21,386 nt of DNA from an uncultured Rhodobiaceae bacterium (GTDB lineage: Archaea > Thermoplasmatota > Poseidoniia > Poseidoniales > Poseidoniaceae), in the NCBI GenBank assembly GCA_937911445.1, contig CALDQY010000155.1, positions 1 through 21,386 of the forward strand, in the 5' to 3' direction. The position numbers and the translations under genes were made by a program. The notes beneath the pieces were generated by a model. It was given only the letters and a program-made list of their open reading frames with translations. It did no database searches and was not told the origin of the DNA. Below are positions 6,888 to 14,721 of the stretch, piece after piece. Position 1 is the first letter of the stretch. The number at the start of each line of letters is the position of its first letter.

Positions 6888-9800
6888 CTCTCGAAGCCAT
6901 TGCTTCAACGTACGACTGTTCTTTGCAATACCGAAACCAAAGCGCTCTTCGAAGGCTCGAGCAACAACGGTGAAATCGCCATCATGGGTTGCTACAACAA
7001 TCGAGCCCACATTGTCAATTGGCCGATTGGATAGGACGGAAGCGTATTGCATAATCTTTCGATCAGGGTGTTGAGGATAGATCTTCTTGCCATCAATTTC
7101 GGTTCGAATGTTCTTACCCTCGTAATGCTGACGCATTTTTGTTAATTCATCGTAGATTTCACTGTGTTGCGTAAGGAAGGCATCCATCGAAGACTTCACT
7201 TCATCGCTCAAAGCCTCGGCTTCGATTTCATCTGAATTACCTGCCCACGTGCTGAAATCGAAGATGATTTCATCAACGATCGATTTCATATTTTCAGGAG
7301 ACATGGTTGATTCCAAGACCTCACTGTCTACGAGTGCATTTTCGAACCTGGAACGTATGTCATCGATGGATCGAGTGATGTTCTCAACCTCACTTCGAAC
7401 AACCTTCGGTAGCCAGAGGTCGACCTTGTCGTTCGCTGCTAAGTAGAGCAGATAGCCTGCAAAGTGGGACCGCTGATTGGTTGAATCTTCAAAGTGATTT
7501 GAACGGTTGAGCTTTTCTTGAATACGTTGATACAAGGCATCGATGACAATGTTTGTGTCGACCAAAACAAGCGGCTTGAGTGGAAGATGTCTGAGATACC
7601 TTCGATCCGATGTGCGTATATCGGATTGGTGTCGACGGAACAACACCAATTCTAAGTTCGCAAAAGATTTGTTTCGGTCTTTGAAACGACCGGACAGTTG
7701 TGCGCGCTCAAGGATGCGGAGAGCATCAAGAGGTGATGTTTCACTCGCTTGCTGAGCAAGTGTGTGCACTTCCATTGCATCAGGAGTCCGCATCAACATG
7801 ATGTCACGGTATCGACGATCAAAGGACTTCGAACTTTGTGTCCTGTAGTCACGCTGCAAAGCGTTCGTAGCAGCAAGTAAACGGCCCGTGAACGGTTCTT
7901 TTGGCAATGGTTTTGGGTGCTCATCTGGATACGTATGGAGTAGATCAAGTTCATCTTCTTTGAAGATGGTTTTCGTTCTTGTTTTCTCGCCTTCTTCTGT
8001 CTCTTCGACAATGGTTTCTTGTCGCTTGACAAAATTCTTCAACATCGATGTTGCCTGAGCAGTCTCTTGAATCGAAGCTTTGTGCGAAACATCGAGGTAC
8101 AGTTGGAATCGTTTCGTAATCGCTGCACGCAAATTCGGATGTTCAGACAGAAGTTGCTTCGCCTCTCCCCATTTCTTATCGAAGGCGAAGTGAATCAGAG
8201 CCTTTCGGTAAAGCATCATTTCTTCATCGTAAGCAAACTCTCCAGAATCTGCTGACCGTTTGAACAGTCGTGCAGCAGAGAGATTTTTGCCTTTGGACGC
8301 ATCAAGCGTCGCTTGTGCAAGCAGAGCCCAAATCGAACGTGGATGATGAGATTGATACCATTGAACGAGCGATTCAATTCCGAGATCAAACTCGTACATC
8401 AACTCACGAACGCCATCAACGATAGGGTAAGGAATTGATGGCTGCTTCAAAACGGTCTCAAGCAATAAAATGACTTGGGTCGTATCATCCCCACGTTCAA
8501 GAGAAAGACGGACATTGTTCAAGCGAAGTTTCGAAACAATGGTTCGCAAGAGTGCTTCTCCCATCTCTGTCATTTCGCCCTCTTCCAATGATTCAATGAC
8601 GTTGTTGAGGTGTTTCTCATCAACGAGATGAGAGCCACCAGACGAAAGGGCGTTGACGATTTGATTGACCGCTAGGATTCCCTTCTTTGGTAGCGTGCCA
8701 GTCAACTCGAGCTTGCTGACGGATTCCTCAATACGCCCTTCGAGCAGGAGCAACAATTTGTGTTCATCTTGATTTACCGAGGGAGGAACTTCGGTCGATT
8801 GGACCACTTGCAGCGCTTTCTTTCTTGCACTTCGAGCCAATTTCCAGTCCATTTCATTGTGACTTGCACTCAAAAGATGGGCGACGATAAGCGTCTCGAA
8901 TGGATGGGTAGGTATAGCAAGTTCATCCTCAAGCAAAATGGTAGCCAACTCATCCAAGTCGAGGGTCTGAACAAAGATATGCACGGCAAGAGATTGGACT
9001 TCCGTCCAGCCTTCACCGTTCTGATTTCGGAGTAAAACCAAAGCCTTGGCTCGAATCGCCGTTGGTATTGCATTTTCTTGAGCAATTGAGACCAAACCCC
9101 CTTCATCGATGTTGTTCATGTTTGCCTCGAGCCATGTGTATGCATCCGGATGGTTCAATTGAATCAAGAGAGGCAGCAGTTCTGATGCATCGGAATCGTG
9201 TTCAAGTGAGATGGACTGAATGATTTCCAAAGCATCATCACTTCGAGCTTCCTCCACGTAGCACTGAAGCATCTTCCATCGTACAACATCAACTCGGTTT
9301 GTTGGTGCTTGAGCACTGATGAGGATTTCAAGGCCAATTTCCAACTGAGATGTTGTTGGACTCATGTTATCCAATGGACCATTCAACCACGCCAATTTGA
9401 GAAGCGCCTTACCGAGGTCATCGTCGTTTTGCTTGAGATAATCGTCGCTCCATTCAATTGAATCTCCGGTCAGGACCATGGCAAGCTCGTATCGTTCTGC
9501 AAGTGATTTATTCGCCTTCCGTAGTCGTTCAAGAATCCCATCTGTTGCACCATTGGTGTTCAGGGCAATTAAGAGAGAAACCAATGAAAGATTTCCTTCA
9601 AATCCCAACAGATTCGGTTCAACGCTTGGCCACTTTCCTGAGGATAGTCGCTTGATTAAACGTTTCATTGCGACGAGGTCTTCAGCACTGTACTGTTCGT
9701 CTGGAATCGATTTGAACACATCGAGACACGATGTTGCATCGAATGGATCGATGGCTATTTCGGATAAGTCAAGTGTCTTCTTCTTTGAAGTAGACTTGGA

Positions 9801-10271
9801 TTCTGCGACTGGGCATGCAGAAAATTGAGCAAAAAGGTCGCTTCTCTTTGCCATCTCGTGCCAAACCGAATGCACACCTTGAGCAAGACAAGCCTCACGT
9901 AATTCAGTTTCAAGAGATGCATAATCGCCCTCTTCCCATTGTTCAGCGTGAAGGAATTTATTGACCAAAAGGAGAGCAAAACGTAACGCTGGTGTTTCCT
10001 CGGTCATGGATTGAATATCCGTTGGAGAAGGAATGGTAGATTGTTGACGGCCACGACGACGCCCGCGACGGAAACGTGGCGACGGAGCAATGGTATCACC
10101 ATCTTCGTCTTGGCCTGGGATTTCGGTCTCAAGAACGGCAAGTTTGACCAGTTCTTTCCACGGTTTGTCCATCAATGTGTACTCGGGGCATTTACCGACA
10201 GCATTCAGCCGTCGATTCTTAATCGTCTTGAATCCTGCTTCAAGACATGCCTCAAGATAAGATTCTTGCAT
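6882..10271 (-). CDS. Giant helical-repeat protein with C-terminal PIN nuclease domain
   Basis: This 1129-residue protein is the largest in the window. Residues 900-1129 form a PIN-like RNase domain. Asp905 lies in LVDTNIVIDAL, an acidic centre lies in VRSEVENI (Glu961/Glu963), Asp1070 lies in HPDRKIMQYA, and Asp1097/Asp1099 lie in VVATHDGDF. The four-acid metal site thus looks complete. Residues about 95-880 are almost entirely helical, with leucine-rich amphipathic helix pairs such as LLKTIV, WGEAKQLLSEHP and DALRILERAQL, consistent with a TPR/HEAT-like solenoid. An Arg/Gly-rich patch, RFRRGRRRGR (66-75), follows an N-terminal domain with one Cys. No membrane segment is present. The likely role is a scaffolded endoribonuclease in RNA processing or decay, or a large PIN effector. 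No antitoxin-like small gene adjoins it, so a plain VapC role is unlikely. The DNA target and partners are unknown. Confidence 0.82.
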   Translation of the reverse strand: MQESYLEACLEAGFKTIKNRRLNAVGKCPEYTLMDKPWKELVKLAVLETEIPGQDEDGDTIAPSPRFRRGRRRGRQQSTIPSPTDIQSMTEETPALRFALLLVNKFLHAEQWEEGDYASLETELREACLAQGVHSVWHEMAKRSDLFAQFSACPVAESKSTSKKKTLDLSEIAIDPFDATSCLDVFKSIPDEQYSAEDLVAMKRLIKRLSSGKWPSVEPNLLGFEGNLSLVSLLIALNTNGATDGILERLRKANKSLAERYELAMVLTGDSIEWSDDYLKQNDDDLGKALLKLAWLNGPLDNMSPTTSQLEIGLEILISAQAPTNRVDVVRWKMLQCYVEEARSDDALEIIQSISLEHDSDASELLPLLIQLNHPDAYTWLEANMNNIDEGGLVSIAQENAIPTAIRAKALVLLRNQNGEGWTEVQSLAVHIFVQTLDLDELATILLEDELAIPTHPFETLIVAHLLSASHNEMDWKLARSARKKALQVVQSTEVPPSVNQDEHKLLLLLEGRIEESVSKLELTGTLPKKGILAVNQIVNALSSGGSHLVDEKHLNNVIESLEEGEMTEMGEALLRTIVSKLRLNNVRLSLERGDDTTQVILLLETVLKQPSIPYPIVDGVRELMYEFDLGIESLVQWYQSHHPRSIWALLAQATLDASKGKNLSAARLFKRSADSGEFAYDEEMMLYRKALIHFAFDKKWGEAKQLLSEHPNLRAAITKRFQLYLDVSHKASIQETAQATSMLKNFVKRQETIVEETEEGEKTRTKTIFKEDELDLLHTYPDEHPKPLPKEPFTGRLLAATNALQRDYRTQSSKSFDRRYRDIMLMRTPDAMEVHTLAQQASETSPLDALRILERAQLSGRFKDRNKSFANLELVLFRRHQSDIRTSDRRYLRHLPLKPLVLVDTNIVIDALYQRIQEKLNRSNHFEDSTNQRSHFAGYLLYLAANDKVDLWLPKVVRSEVENITRSIDDIRSRFENALVDSEVLESTMSPENMKSIVDEIIFDFSTWAGNSDEIEAEALSDEVKSSMDAFLTQHSEIYDELTKMRQHYEGKNIRTEIDGKKIYPQHPDRKIMQYASVLSNRPIDNVGSIVVATHDGDFTVVARAFEERFGFGIAKNSRTLKQWLRES

Positions 10272-10374
10272 GGCGCCCCCGCCTTTCCCTCGTCATGCAA
10301 CCTTTGAACTCACCGCTAGGGTCACAAGCACAAGAGAAACCAATTCAAGGAAGTCAAGCCTCGCAGGAAACAGC

Positions 10375-10380
10375 GGAGGA
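10375..10380 (+). promoter_or_regulatory. Ribosome binding site deciding the start at 10387
   Basis: GGAGGA lies 6 nt before the ATG at 10387. It is the best Shine-Dalgarno match in this part of the window and excludes both the in-frame ATG at 10270 and the GTG at 10381, which is too close. Confidence 0.7.
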
Positions 10381-10386
10381 GTGGTT

Positions 10387-10851
10387 ATGGCAACGCGTAC
10401 CGTCATCATGCTTATCCATCCAATTCTTGCAACCATCTTCGTATTGTGGCTTGTTCGACAATACGGCTGGAGGAAAAGAGGAATGGCTCTCCGAGGTGAT
10501 GAGCGCAAACAGGCTCTTGCTCGTCATCAACGGCATGGCGAGTGGCTCCTTCGGGCAGGGATATGCCTAGCAATCGTCGCCTTTGTCGCTCGTGCTATCT
10601 CAGGGATGATCGTCAACGATGATTGGACATCCGATCTCCTCCCCCAGAATCTGCATGGTTTCACTGGCCCGGTCGGTTTGGTTCTGCTCTGGTTGGTTGT
10701 ACGTCATGGCCGAAGAACTGCAGAATTGATAGAACAAAATGAATCGTTCGCGGTTGAACGGACAAAGCACGGTCGTGCCTCGGATTTGATGATGGCGTTG
10801 GTGATGATTCACTCGTTTCTTGGCCTTATCTACACATTCCAAGTTATCTAA
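10387..10851 (+). CDS. Four-helix membrane protein with conserved-looking histidines
   Basis: The 154-residue protein has four predicted membrane helices: about 5-25 (IMLIHPILATIFVLWLV), 52-73 (GEWLLRAGICLAIVAFVARAI), 89-106 (LHGFTGPVGLVLLWLVV) and 131-152 (LMMALVMIHSFLGLIYTFQVI). Histidines sit at or inside each helix: His11, His47/His50, His90, His107 and His142. This recalls DUF4079-type and cytochrome b561-like four-helix proteins, which may bind heme b between paired histidines. This is a pattern judgement only; no homology search was possible. If it does bind heme, it would carry electrons across or within the membrane. It is divergent from the PIN gene and its TAA overlaps the DHH gene stop by 4 bp. 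Confidence 0.75.
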   Translation: MATRTVIMLIHPILATIFVLWLVRQYGWRKRGMALRGDERKQALARHQRHGEWLLRAGICLAIVAFVARAISGMIVNDDWTSDLLPQNLHGFTGPVGLVLLWLVVRHGRRTAELIEQNESFAVERTKHGRASDLMMALVMIHSFLGLIYTFQVI

Positions 10852-11831
10852 TGTTGATGCTTGAGATCAACATCACGATTGTTCCACATCTCCATCCATC
10901 GCTTGAGATTGGATTCAATACCAGGAGGTTGGATTCGACAACCACATGCATTTGCATGGCCACCTCCATGCTGATCAAATTCCGTTGCTAATCGAGAAAG
11001 ATCGTAACGGTTTTGTCCTTGAGGAAGGAATGAATTCGCATAGAAACTCGCTGATAGAGGGGGCCGTGTCTTGTCTCCAATTTCACCATCTGAGTATCCA
11101 TGAATGATGCAACAAGCATCTGCATCTTCGCCGGCATGAGCCGTAATGAGATACCCATTTGAACGATGACCAGTATCCTCGAGGCGACATATCGCCAAAC
11201 GATTCACTATCGTGGTTTTTTCTTGAACCAAAGCCATGAGTTCTTTGCGCGATGTCCTTGCAAATTCCATACGTTCCTGAACAACTTCATCGTTGTAGAT
11301 TTCTTCCATTGAAGTGCACGAGAGGAAGAGATTGAGCAAATGATGCATGTACTCTGCATCATTGTAGCTCAACGTTCGAGACAACTGCAGCAATGGCCCA
11401 TCGTCACGAAATGTTTCGAGAGAAATACCACCAGAATCGAGGTCATCAACAAGCGGCATAATTGTTTCAAGATGTGGGAATGCATACTGCTTTCGAAACA
11501 ATTCGAAGGCAAGGCGGGCTGCTGAAGGGGCGTCATCCCAGTGTACAATTCCTCCTTTTGAGGTGAAAACATCATGCTCTTGTTCGGTTGGTTTGTTTGT
11601 CAAATGGTGATCAAGGTACCAACCGCTGTTCGGATGGAACGGAAGGTCGACCGTAACAGTGTGCTCATCGATGAGGTGATCGATGATACCTGAGCGAATG
11701 AGAGCTGCGTGAGCAAAGTGAACCTCTGCATCAGGGTAGGCTTTCTTCAAGACAACCGCAGCGCACATCCCATCCATATCCGAATCGGCAACGATTCGAT
11801 GGACGTCCGGAAACGGAGACGCACTTGTCAT
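10848..11831 (-). CDS. DHH/DHHA1 family phosphoesterase (NrnA-like)
   Basis: The 327-residue protein has a metal-dependent DHH domain, with IVADSDMDG (13-21), VDLP (61-64, Asp62), YLDHH (72-76) and VDDLDSGG (128-135). A DHHA1 substrate-binding domain ends in HGGGHANACG (298-307). This two-domain layout is shared by oligoribonuclease NrnA, cyclic-di-AMP/pApA phosphodiesterases and archaeal DHH proteins linked to RNA or DNA ends. The substrate is therefore probably a short oligonucleotide or a nucleotide phosphoester, hydrolysed with two Mn2+ ions. ATG 11831 (MTSASPF) is chosen over longer upstream starts because a TATA-like box lies 25 nt before it. The opposing Nudix gene starts 102 bp away. 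Placement next to a nucleotide-cleaning enzyme suggests nucleotide metabolism, but that is inference. Confidence 0.88.
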   Translation of the reverse strand: MTSASPFPDVHRIVADSDMDGMCAAVVLKKAYPDAEVHFAHAALIRSGIIDHLIDEHTVTVDLPFHPNSGWYLDHHLTNKPTEQEHDVFTSKGGIVHWDDAPSAARLAFELFRKQYAFPHLETIMPLVDDLDSGGISLETFRDDGPLLQLSRTLSYNDAEYMHHLLNLFLSCTSMEEIYNDEVVQERMEFARTSRKELMALVQEKTTIVNRLAICRLEDTGHRSNGYLITAHAGEDADACCIIHGYSDGEIGDKTRPPLSASFYANSFLPQGQNRYDLSRLATEFDQHGGGHANACGCRIQPPGIESNLKRWMEMWNNRDVDLKHQH

Positions 11832-11851
11832 ATTCAGGACCTCAAATTCGA

Positions 11852-11860
11852 CGTATATTG
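11852..11860 (-). promoter_or_regulatory. TATA-like box of the DHH gene
   Basis: On the minus strand CAATATACG is centred 25 nt before the ATG at 11831, the position expected for a leaderless transcript. It is the clearest TATA match in the spacer between the DHH and Nudix genes. Confidence 0.5.
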
Positions 11861-11892
11861 AACCTATTGGGCAGATACAAGACGCGAAGATA

Positions 11893-11912
11893 TCAAACGA
11901 TAATCCTAACAG
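11893..11912 (+). promoter_or_regulatory. Possible TATA-like box of the Nudix gene
   Basis: The AT-rich run AGATATCAAACGATAATCC lies about 25-38 nt before the Nudix ATG at 11933. The position allows a short leader that would still include the AGGGG ribosome site at 11923-11927. Confidence 0.3.
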
Positions 11913-11932
11913 GACCAATCAGAGGGGATGAG

Positions 11933-12337
11933 ATGGAGACTTCCTGCGGCGTTGTTTTGGTTAACCTTGACAGCATTTTGCTGTTGCAGTACCCACAAGG
12001 TCATTGGGATTTGCCAAAGGGTCATGTCGAAGACACAGATGTCGATCATGTTGCTACTGTCCGTCGAGAATTAGCAGAAGAAACTGGGATTACTGAACTG
12101 ACGTTCAACCAAGACTTTGTCGAGCGCACGGCATACACGTACCGACACAAGGGTCGAAAACGAGAGAAAGAAGTCTTCTGGTTTCTCGCTGAAACAGATA
12201 CTCTTGATGTTAAGCTCTCGCACGAACATCGAGACCATCTCTGGTTGGATTGGGAACAAGCGCTTGCCCAGTTGACACACGACGAGACGCGTGGTGTTGT
12301 ACGCAAAGCCTGGGACAAGGCAAAATCGAGAAATTAG
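11933..12337 (+). CDS. Nudix hydrolase, Ap4A-hydrolase type
   Basis: The 134-residue protein has the alpha-beta-alpha Nudix fold. The Nudix box begins at Gly30 in KGHVEDTD and continues to RELAEETGI (45-53). Compared with the classic pattern it has Asp36 where Glu is usual and one extra residue before RE. The catalytic REL-EE core (Arg45, Glu46, Glu49, Glu50) is intact. The C-terminal signature LSHEHRDHLWLDWEQA (95-110) resembles asymmetric bis(5'-nucleosyl)-tetraphosphatases, which cleave Ap4A to ATP and AMP and limit alarmone build-up. Related Nudix enzymes act on other NDP-X substrates, so specificity is not settled. The ATG at 11933 is supported by AGGGG six nt upstream. It is divergent from the DHH gene and ends overlapping the adenosyltransferase gene by 4 bp (TTAG). 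Confidence 0.9.
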   Translation: METSCGVVLVNLDSILLLQYPQGHWDLPKGHVEDTDVDHVATVRRELAEETGITELTFNQDFVERTAYTYRHKGRKREKEVFWFLAETDTLDVKLSHEHRDHLWLDWEQALAQLTHDETRGVVRKAWDKAKSRN

Positions 12338-13032
12338 ATGTTGTCAAAATCAGCATCGTGTTCTGCTTGTCTCAAAATCGATTTTGCAATCCCGTCTTCC
12401 TTTCCTCGCTTTCCAAGAGGTAGCCAGAGCATTTCTTCTTCTCCAAGAGCGGCAGTAATCCATCGGCTCAACACAAAGAGCCAGTCTGAAAGACGGTTGA
12501 CATAAGTGAGAACCAGCGGTCGAACAGATTGTTCGCCCTCATGTTCACGCAATTTGACAATGCCTCTCTCGAGACGACGAGCGACCGTTCGAGCATGGTG
12601 AAGCACCGCTTGAGGTGGGCCGCCAGCAGGGAGAATAAACGACGTGAGTGGCTCAGTTTGCGTCAGCCATGCATCCATGTCAGAAACCAAGGTGTCAGCT
12701 TGGTTTTCATCGATGAGCACCATGTAATCGGGAAGATTTTCTGGTGGGCATGCCAACTCTGCGCCGAGATCAAACAATTCGTGTTGAATGCGTGACAGAG
12801 CAGTATCGCAGATGAAATGAACGCGTCCGGCATTTTTCCTGTCTCCACCATCTTGATGGTGCAATGGTAATCGTGAACATTCCATGCGTACAAGACCGAT
12901 GATTGAATTCAATTCATCGCAGTCTCCAACGACAGAAAATCGCACATCGGATTTGAGACGTCGACTACCATCGACAAGGGACGATTCGCCTTTGTCTCCG
13001 CCACCAGTGTGAACTCGGTCGATTCGAACCAT
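12334..13032 (-). CDS. ATP:cob(I)alamin adenosyltransferase, PduO type
   Basis: The 232-residue enzyme transfers the adenosyl group of ATP to cob(I)alamin to make coenzyme B12, the cofactor of methylmalonyl-CoA mutase and class II ribonucleotide reductase. PduO-family marks are the ATP-binding start THTGGGDKGESSL-like segment (8-19, here VHTGGGDKGESSL), GDCDELNSIIG (36-46), HARTVARRLER (146-156) and YVNRLSDWLFVLSRW (177-191). A 16-residue insertion (about 55-70, GGDRKNAGR region) and a longer C-terminal tail (about 195-232) make it bigger than the usual 180-190 residues. AGGGGAG precedes the ATG by about 9 nt. It is last in a minus-strand run and starts 27 bp after the DUF2203 gene. No other cobalamin gene is in view, so it may serve salvage of external B12. 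Confidence 0.93.
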   Translation of the reverse strand: MVRIDRVHTGGGDKGESSLVDGSRRLKSDVRFSVVGDCDELNSIIGLVRMECSRLPLHHQDGGDRKNAGRVHFICDTALSRIQHELFDLGAELACPPENLPDYMVLIDENQADTLVSDMDAWLTQTEPLTSFILPAGGPPQAVLHHARTVARRLERGIVKLREHEGEQSVRPLVLTYVNRLSDWLFVLSRWITAALGEEEMLWLPLGKRGKEDGIAKSILRQAEHDADFDNI

Positions 13033-13059
13033 GTGCTGCTCCCCTATGTTATTGGGAAG

Positions 13060-13542
13060 TTATGCTTCTATGAGTGGTTTTCGGGACGAGAAGCCTTCAT
13101 CGAGACCGTAGTACCACTCAATATCGGATTCACCACATGCCCAAGAATAGAGCATCAAATGATTGTCGACAACGCCATACCATTCGATTCGGCCTGGATC
13201 AAGCCCTGCTACGCGTGCGCCATGAAGTTCTATTTTCGCAATGGTTTGTTGCCAATGTGCGACTAGTCCGCCGAGTAATTCTGACATCTCAACAACGTGA
13301 GGATGTTCCGGTGGCAAGGATTCGAGGAGGATTTCAATTTCTTCTGTCATATCATGCGCTTCATCAACAATCGCTTGCAGTGTTGACAATTGACGTTCGA
13401 CATCAGGAAGTGTTTCACGGACTTGATCGATGCTGAGGACACTCAGATTTTCAACATCCAAACGCTGGACTTCTTCCTCGTTCAAATCTTCCAAAAGCAT
13501 GGGTTGTCCAGAAAACAATGGTTCTCTGTCAAGATTGAACAT
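13060..13542 (-). CDS. DUF2203 family protein
   Basis: The 160-residue protein matches the DUF2203 family by its C-terminal half: VAHWQQTIAKIELHGARVAG, LDPGRIEWYG (about 114-123) and GESDIEWYYGLDEGF (137-151). The middle (about 36-90) is a likely helical hairpin (SIDQVRETLPDVERQLSTLQ), as in the family, whose function is unknown. Residues 1-35 are an acidic extension. The ATG at 13542 is chosen over an in-frame TTG 48 nt upstream; there is a modest AT-rich box (minus strand GATTAAG) about 25 nt before the ATG. It lies 27 bp upstream of the cobalamin adenosyltransferase gene and may share its transcript. Links to the Cob enzyme are not established. Confidence 0.82.
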   Translation of the reverse strand: MFNLDREPLFSGQPMLLEDLNEEEVQRLDVENLSVLSIDQVRETLPDVERQLSTLQAIVDEAHDMTEEIEILLESLPPEHPHVVEMSELLGGLVAHWQQTIAKIELHGARVAGLDPGRIEWYGVVDNHLMLYSWACGESDIEWYYGLDEGFSSRKPLIEA

Positions 13543-13605
13543 GAGGGCATGTTCTTCGTGGCACCACTTAATCTCATCGCATGTATTCAATGCGTGACAT
13601 CGATT

Positions 13606-13869
13606 TCAATGGTTGATTTGAATCTGCGTCGGCGGGTTCATCTTCGACAGGAAGCGCTTACCAAAATACAGAGCCACGTACATCCAGACTGCAACTTCGA
13701 CAATGACGAGCAAATAGTACCAATTGCCAAGGGAGTCGATCATTGCAATGCCGTCAAAGGGAACACCATTGAATCCCATGTAGATAGCCTGAGCAAAGAG
13801 ATTTGCTGCAGACCAACTCATCACCATCCAAAGGAATATCTTGACTGGGATTTGCTTGTTCATATACAT
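13606..13869 (-). CDS. Small two-helix membrane protein
   Basis: The 87-residue protein has two membrane helices, about residues 9-33 (KIFLWMVMSWSAANLFAQAIY) and 50-73 (WYYLLVIVEVAVWMYVALYF), joined by a short polar loop with GVPFDGIAMID. The C-terminal end is basic and polar (GKRFLSKMNPP), which favours a cytoplasmic tail. No domain family was recognised. A TATA-like box about 23 nt upstream of the ATG at 13869 supports this start and a leaderless mRNA. It lies between the membrane TPR-like gene and the DUF2203 gene on the same strand, so it may also be read from them. Function is unknown; it could be a small subunit or regulator of a larger membrane complex. Confidence 0.75.
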   Translation of the reverse strand: MYMNKQIPVKIFLWMVMSWSAANLFAQAIYMGFNGVPFDGIAMIDSLGNWYYLLVIVEVAVWMYVALYFGKRFLSKMNPPTQIQINH

Positions 13870-13886
13870 AAATCGACGTCTACGTT

Positions 13887-13896
13887 CTTTAAATTA
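13887..13896 (-). promoter_or_regulatory. TATA-like box of the small membrane protein gene
   Basis: On the minus strand TAATTTAAAG is centred 23 nt before the ATG at 13869. The AT-rich flank (GAGATAATTTAAAG) contrasts with the surroundings and supports a separate promoter inside the minus-strand run. Confidence 0.45.
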
Positions 13897-13940
13897 TCTC
13901 GTTTTTGCGTAGATTTTGAAGGATTCCGGAAAAAAGGCTT

Positions 13941-14717
13941 CTATTCGGACTCTTCGTCCTCAAGAACTGGGAGTCGTTTGGCAGCCTGAGAATCCAAGTC
14001 AGTCAATGCATCGTGGATGGCTTGTATGTATTCTCGAGCAACCGCAGATTCTCCACCCTCCCGATCAAGATACGTCTTCCAGTTTTGGGCTTCCTCATCT
14101 TGGCCGAGGAAGGTGTGTATTCGGTGCAAAGCAACGTATGCCATCGGATTCAGGTGCTCTTCATCCGCATCCCACCCCTTTTCGAAACATTCGATAGCAC
14201 CATTATGTCCTGTCAACCGACCTTGCATCAGCGCAACCATCCCTGCTTGAGACCATGCCCTAGGGAGTTTACCAATCAGTAAACCGCGGAAAATGAGCCA
14301 CGTTTCACCGCCGCCCAATACAACGATGGTGAGGAAGCCTGCCCATTGCTCGACTGTTGAAAGATCATCCCACGTTGAAACCATGAGGCCGACAACACCA
14401 ACACAGAACATCATTCCTGAATAGGGTGCTACGAGAACGTCTCGTTGGGTTTGAGCAAGTTGGTAGACGCCTGCAACCAAACCAAAACCACCGAGTCCTG
14501 ACAGCATGACGAAATGTGCGAAAATGGTCATCGGCTTTGGCGCTGCTTGACCGATTAAAACCAGGGTTGCAAGCATAAGAACAAGCCACCCAAAGCGGGC
14601 ACTTGGACGAGGAAATGGTTGATTCTTGCTGTTGTAAACAAGAGCCAGTCCGATAAAAAACTCGAATGCGATGAGAATCCATCGCAGACTTGCCTCATCG
14701 CTGAATGGGACCGCCAT
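13941..14717 (-). CDS. Membrane protein with TPR-like C-terminal domain
   Basis: The 258-residue protein has five probable membrane helices in its first 150 residues: about 11-28, 42-60, 64-88, 94-116 and 125-149. A soluble part follows (about 150-258). In it, AWSQAGMVALMQGRLTGHNG and CFEKGWDADEEHLNPMAYVA form helical pairs of tetratricopeptide type, followed by HRIHTFLGQDEEAQNW. TPR segments usually dock partner proteins, so this may be a membrane-bound scaffold. The C-terminal tail is acidic (LPVLEDEESE). GGAGGAAG at 14722-14729, 7 nt before the ATG, decides the start at 14717. It follows rlmH by 36 bp and is probably co-transcribed with it. No recognised family beyond these features. Confidence 0.78.
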   Translation of the reverse strand: MAVPFSDEASLRWILIAFEFFIGLALVYNSKNQPFPRPSARFGWLVLMLATLVLIGQAAPKPMTIFAHFVMLSGLGGFGLVAGVYQLAQTQRDVLVAPYSGMMFCVGVVGLMVSTWDDLSTVEQWAGFLTIVVLGGGETWLIFRGLLIGKLPRAWSQAGMVALMQGRLTGHNGAIECFEKGWDADEEHLNPMAYVALHRIHTFLGQDEEAQNWKTYLDREGGESAVAREYIQAIHDALTDLDSQAAKRLPVLEDEESE

Positions 14718-14721
14718 GGCC

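Noticed and set aside
6882..10271. Simple VapBC toxin-antitoxin module
   Set aside because: The PIN domain is a C-terminal part of an 1129-residue protein and no small antitoxin gene adjoins it.
10270..10386. In-frame N-terminal extension of the four-helix membrane protein from ATG 10270
   Set aside because: The extra 39 residues are non-conserved-looking and polar, the ATG coincides with that of the opposing PIN gene, and a strong GGAGGA site marks 10387.
11832..11918. Upstream extension of the DHH protein to 11918
   Set aside because: The TATA-like box at 11852-11860 lies inside that extension and fits the ATG at 11831.
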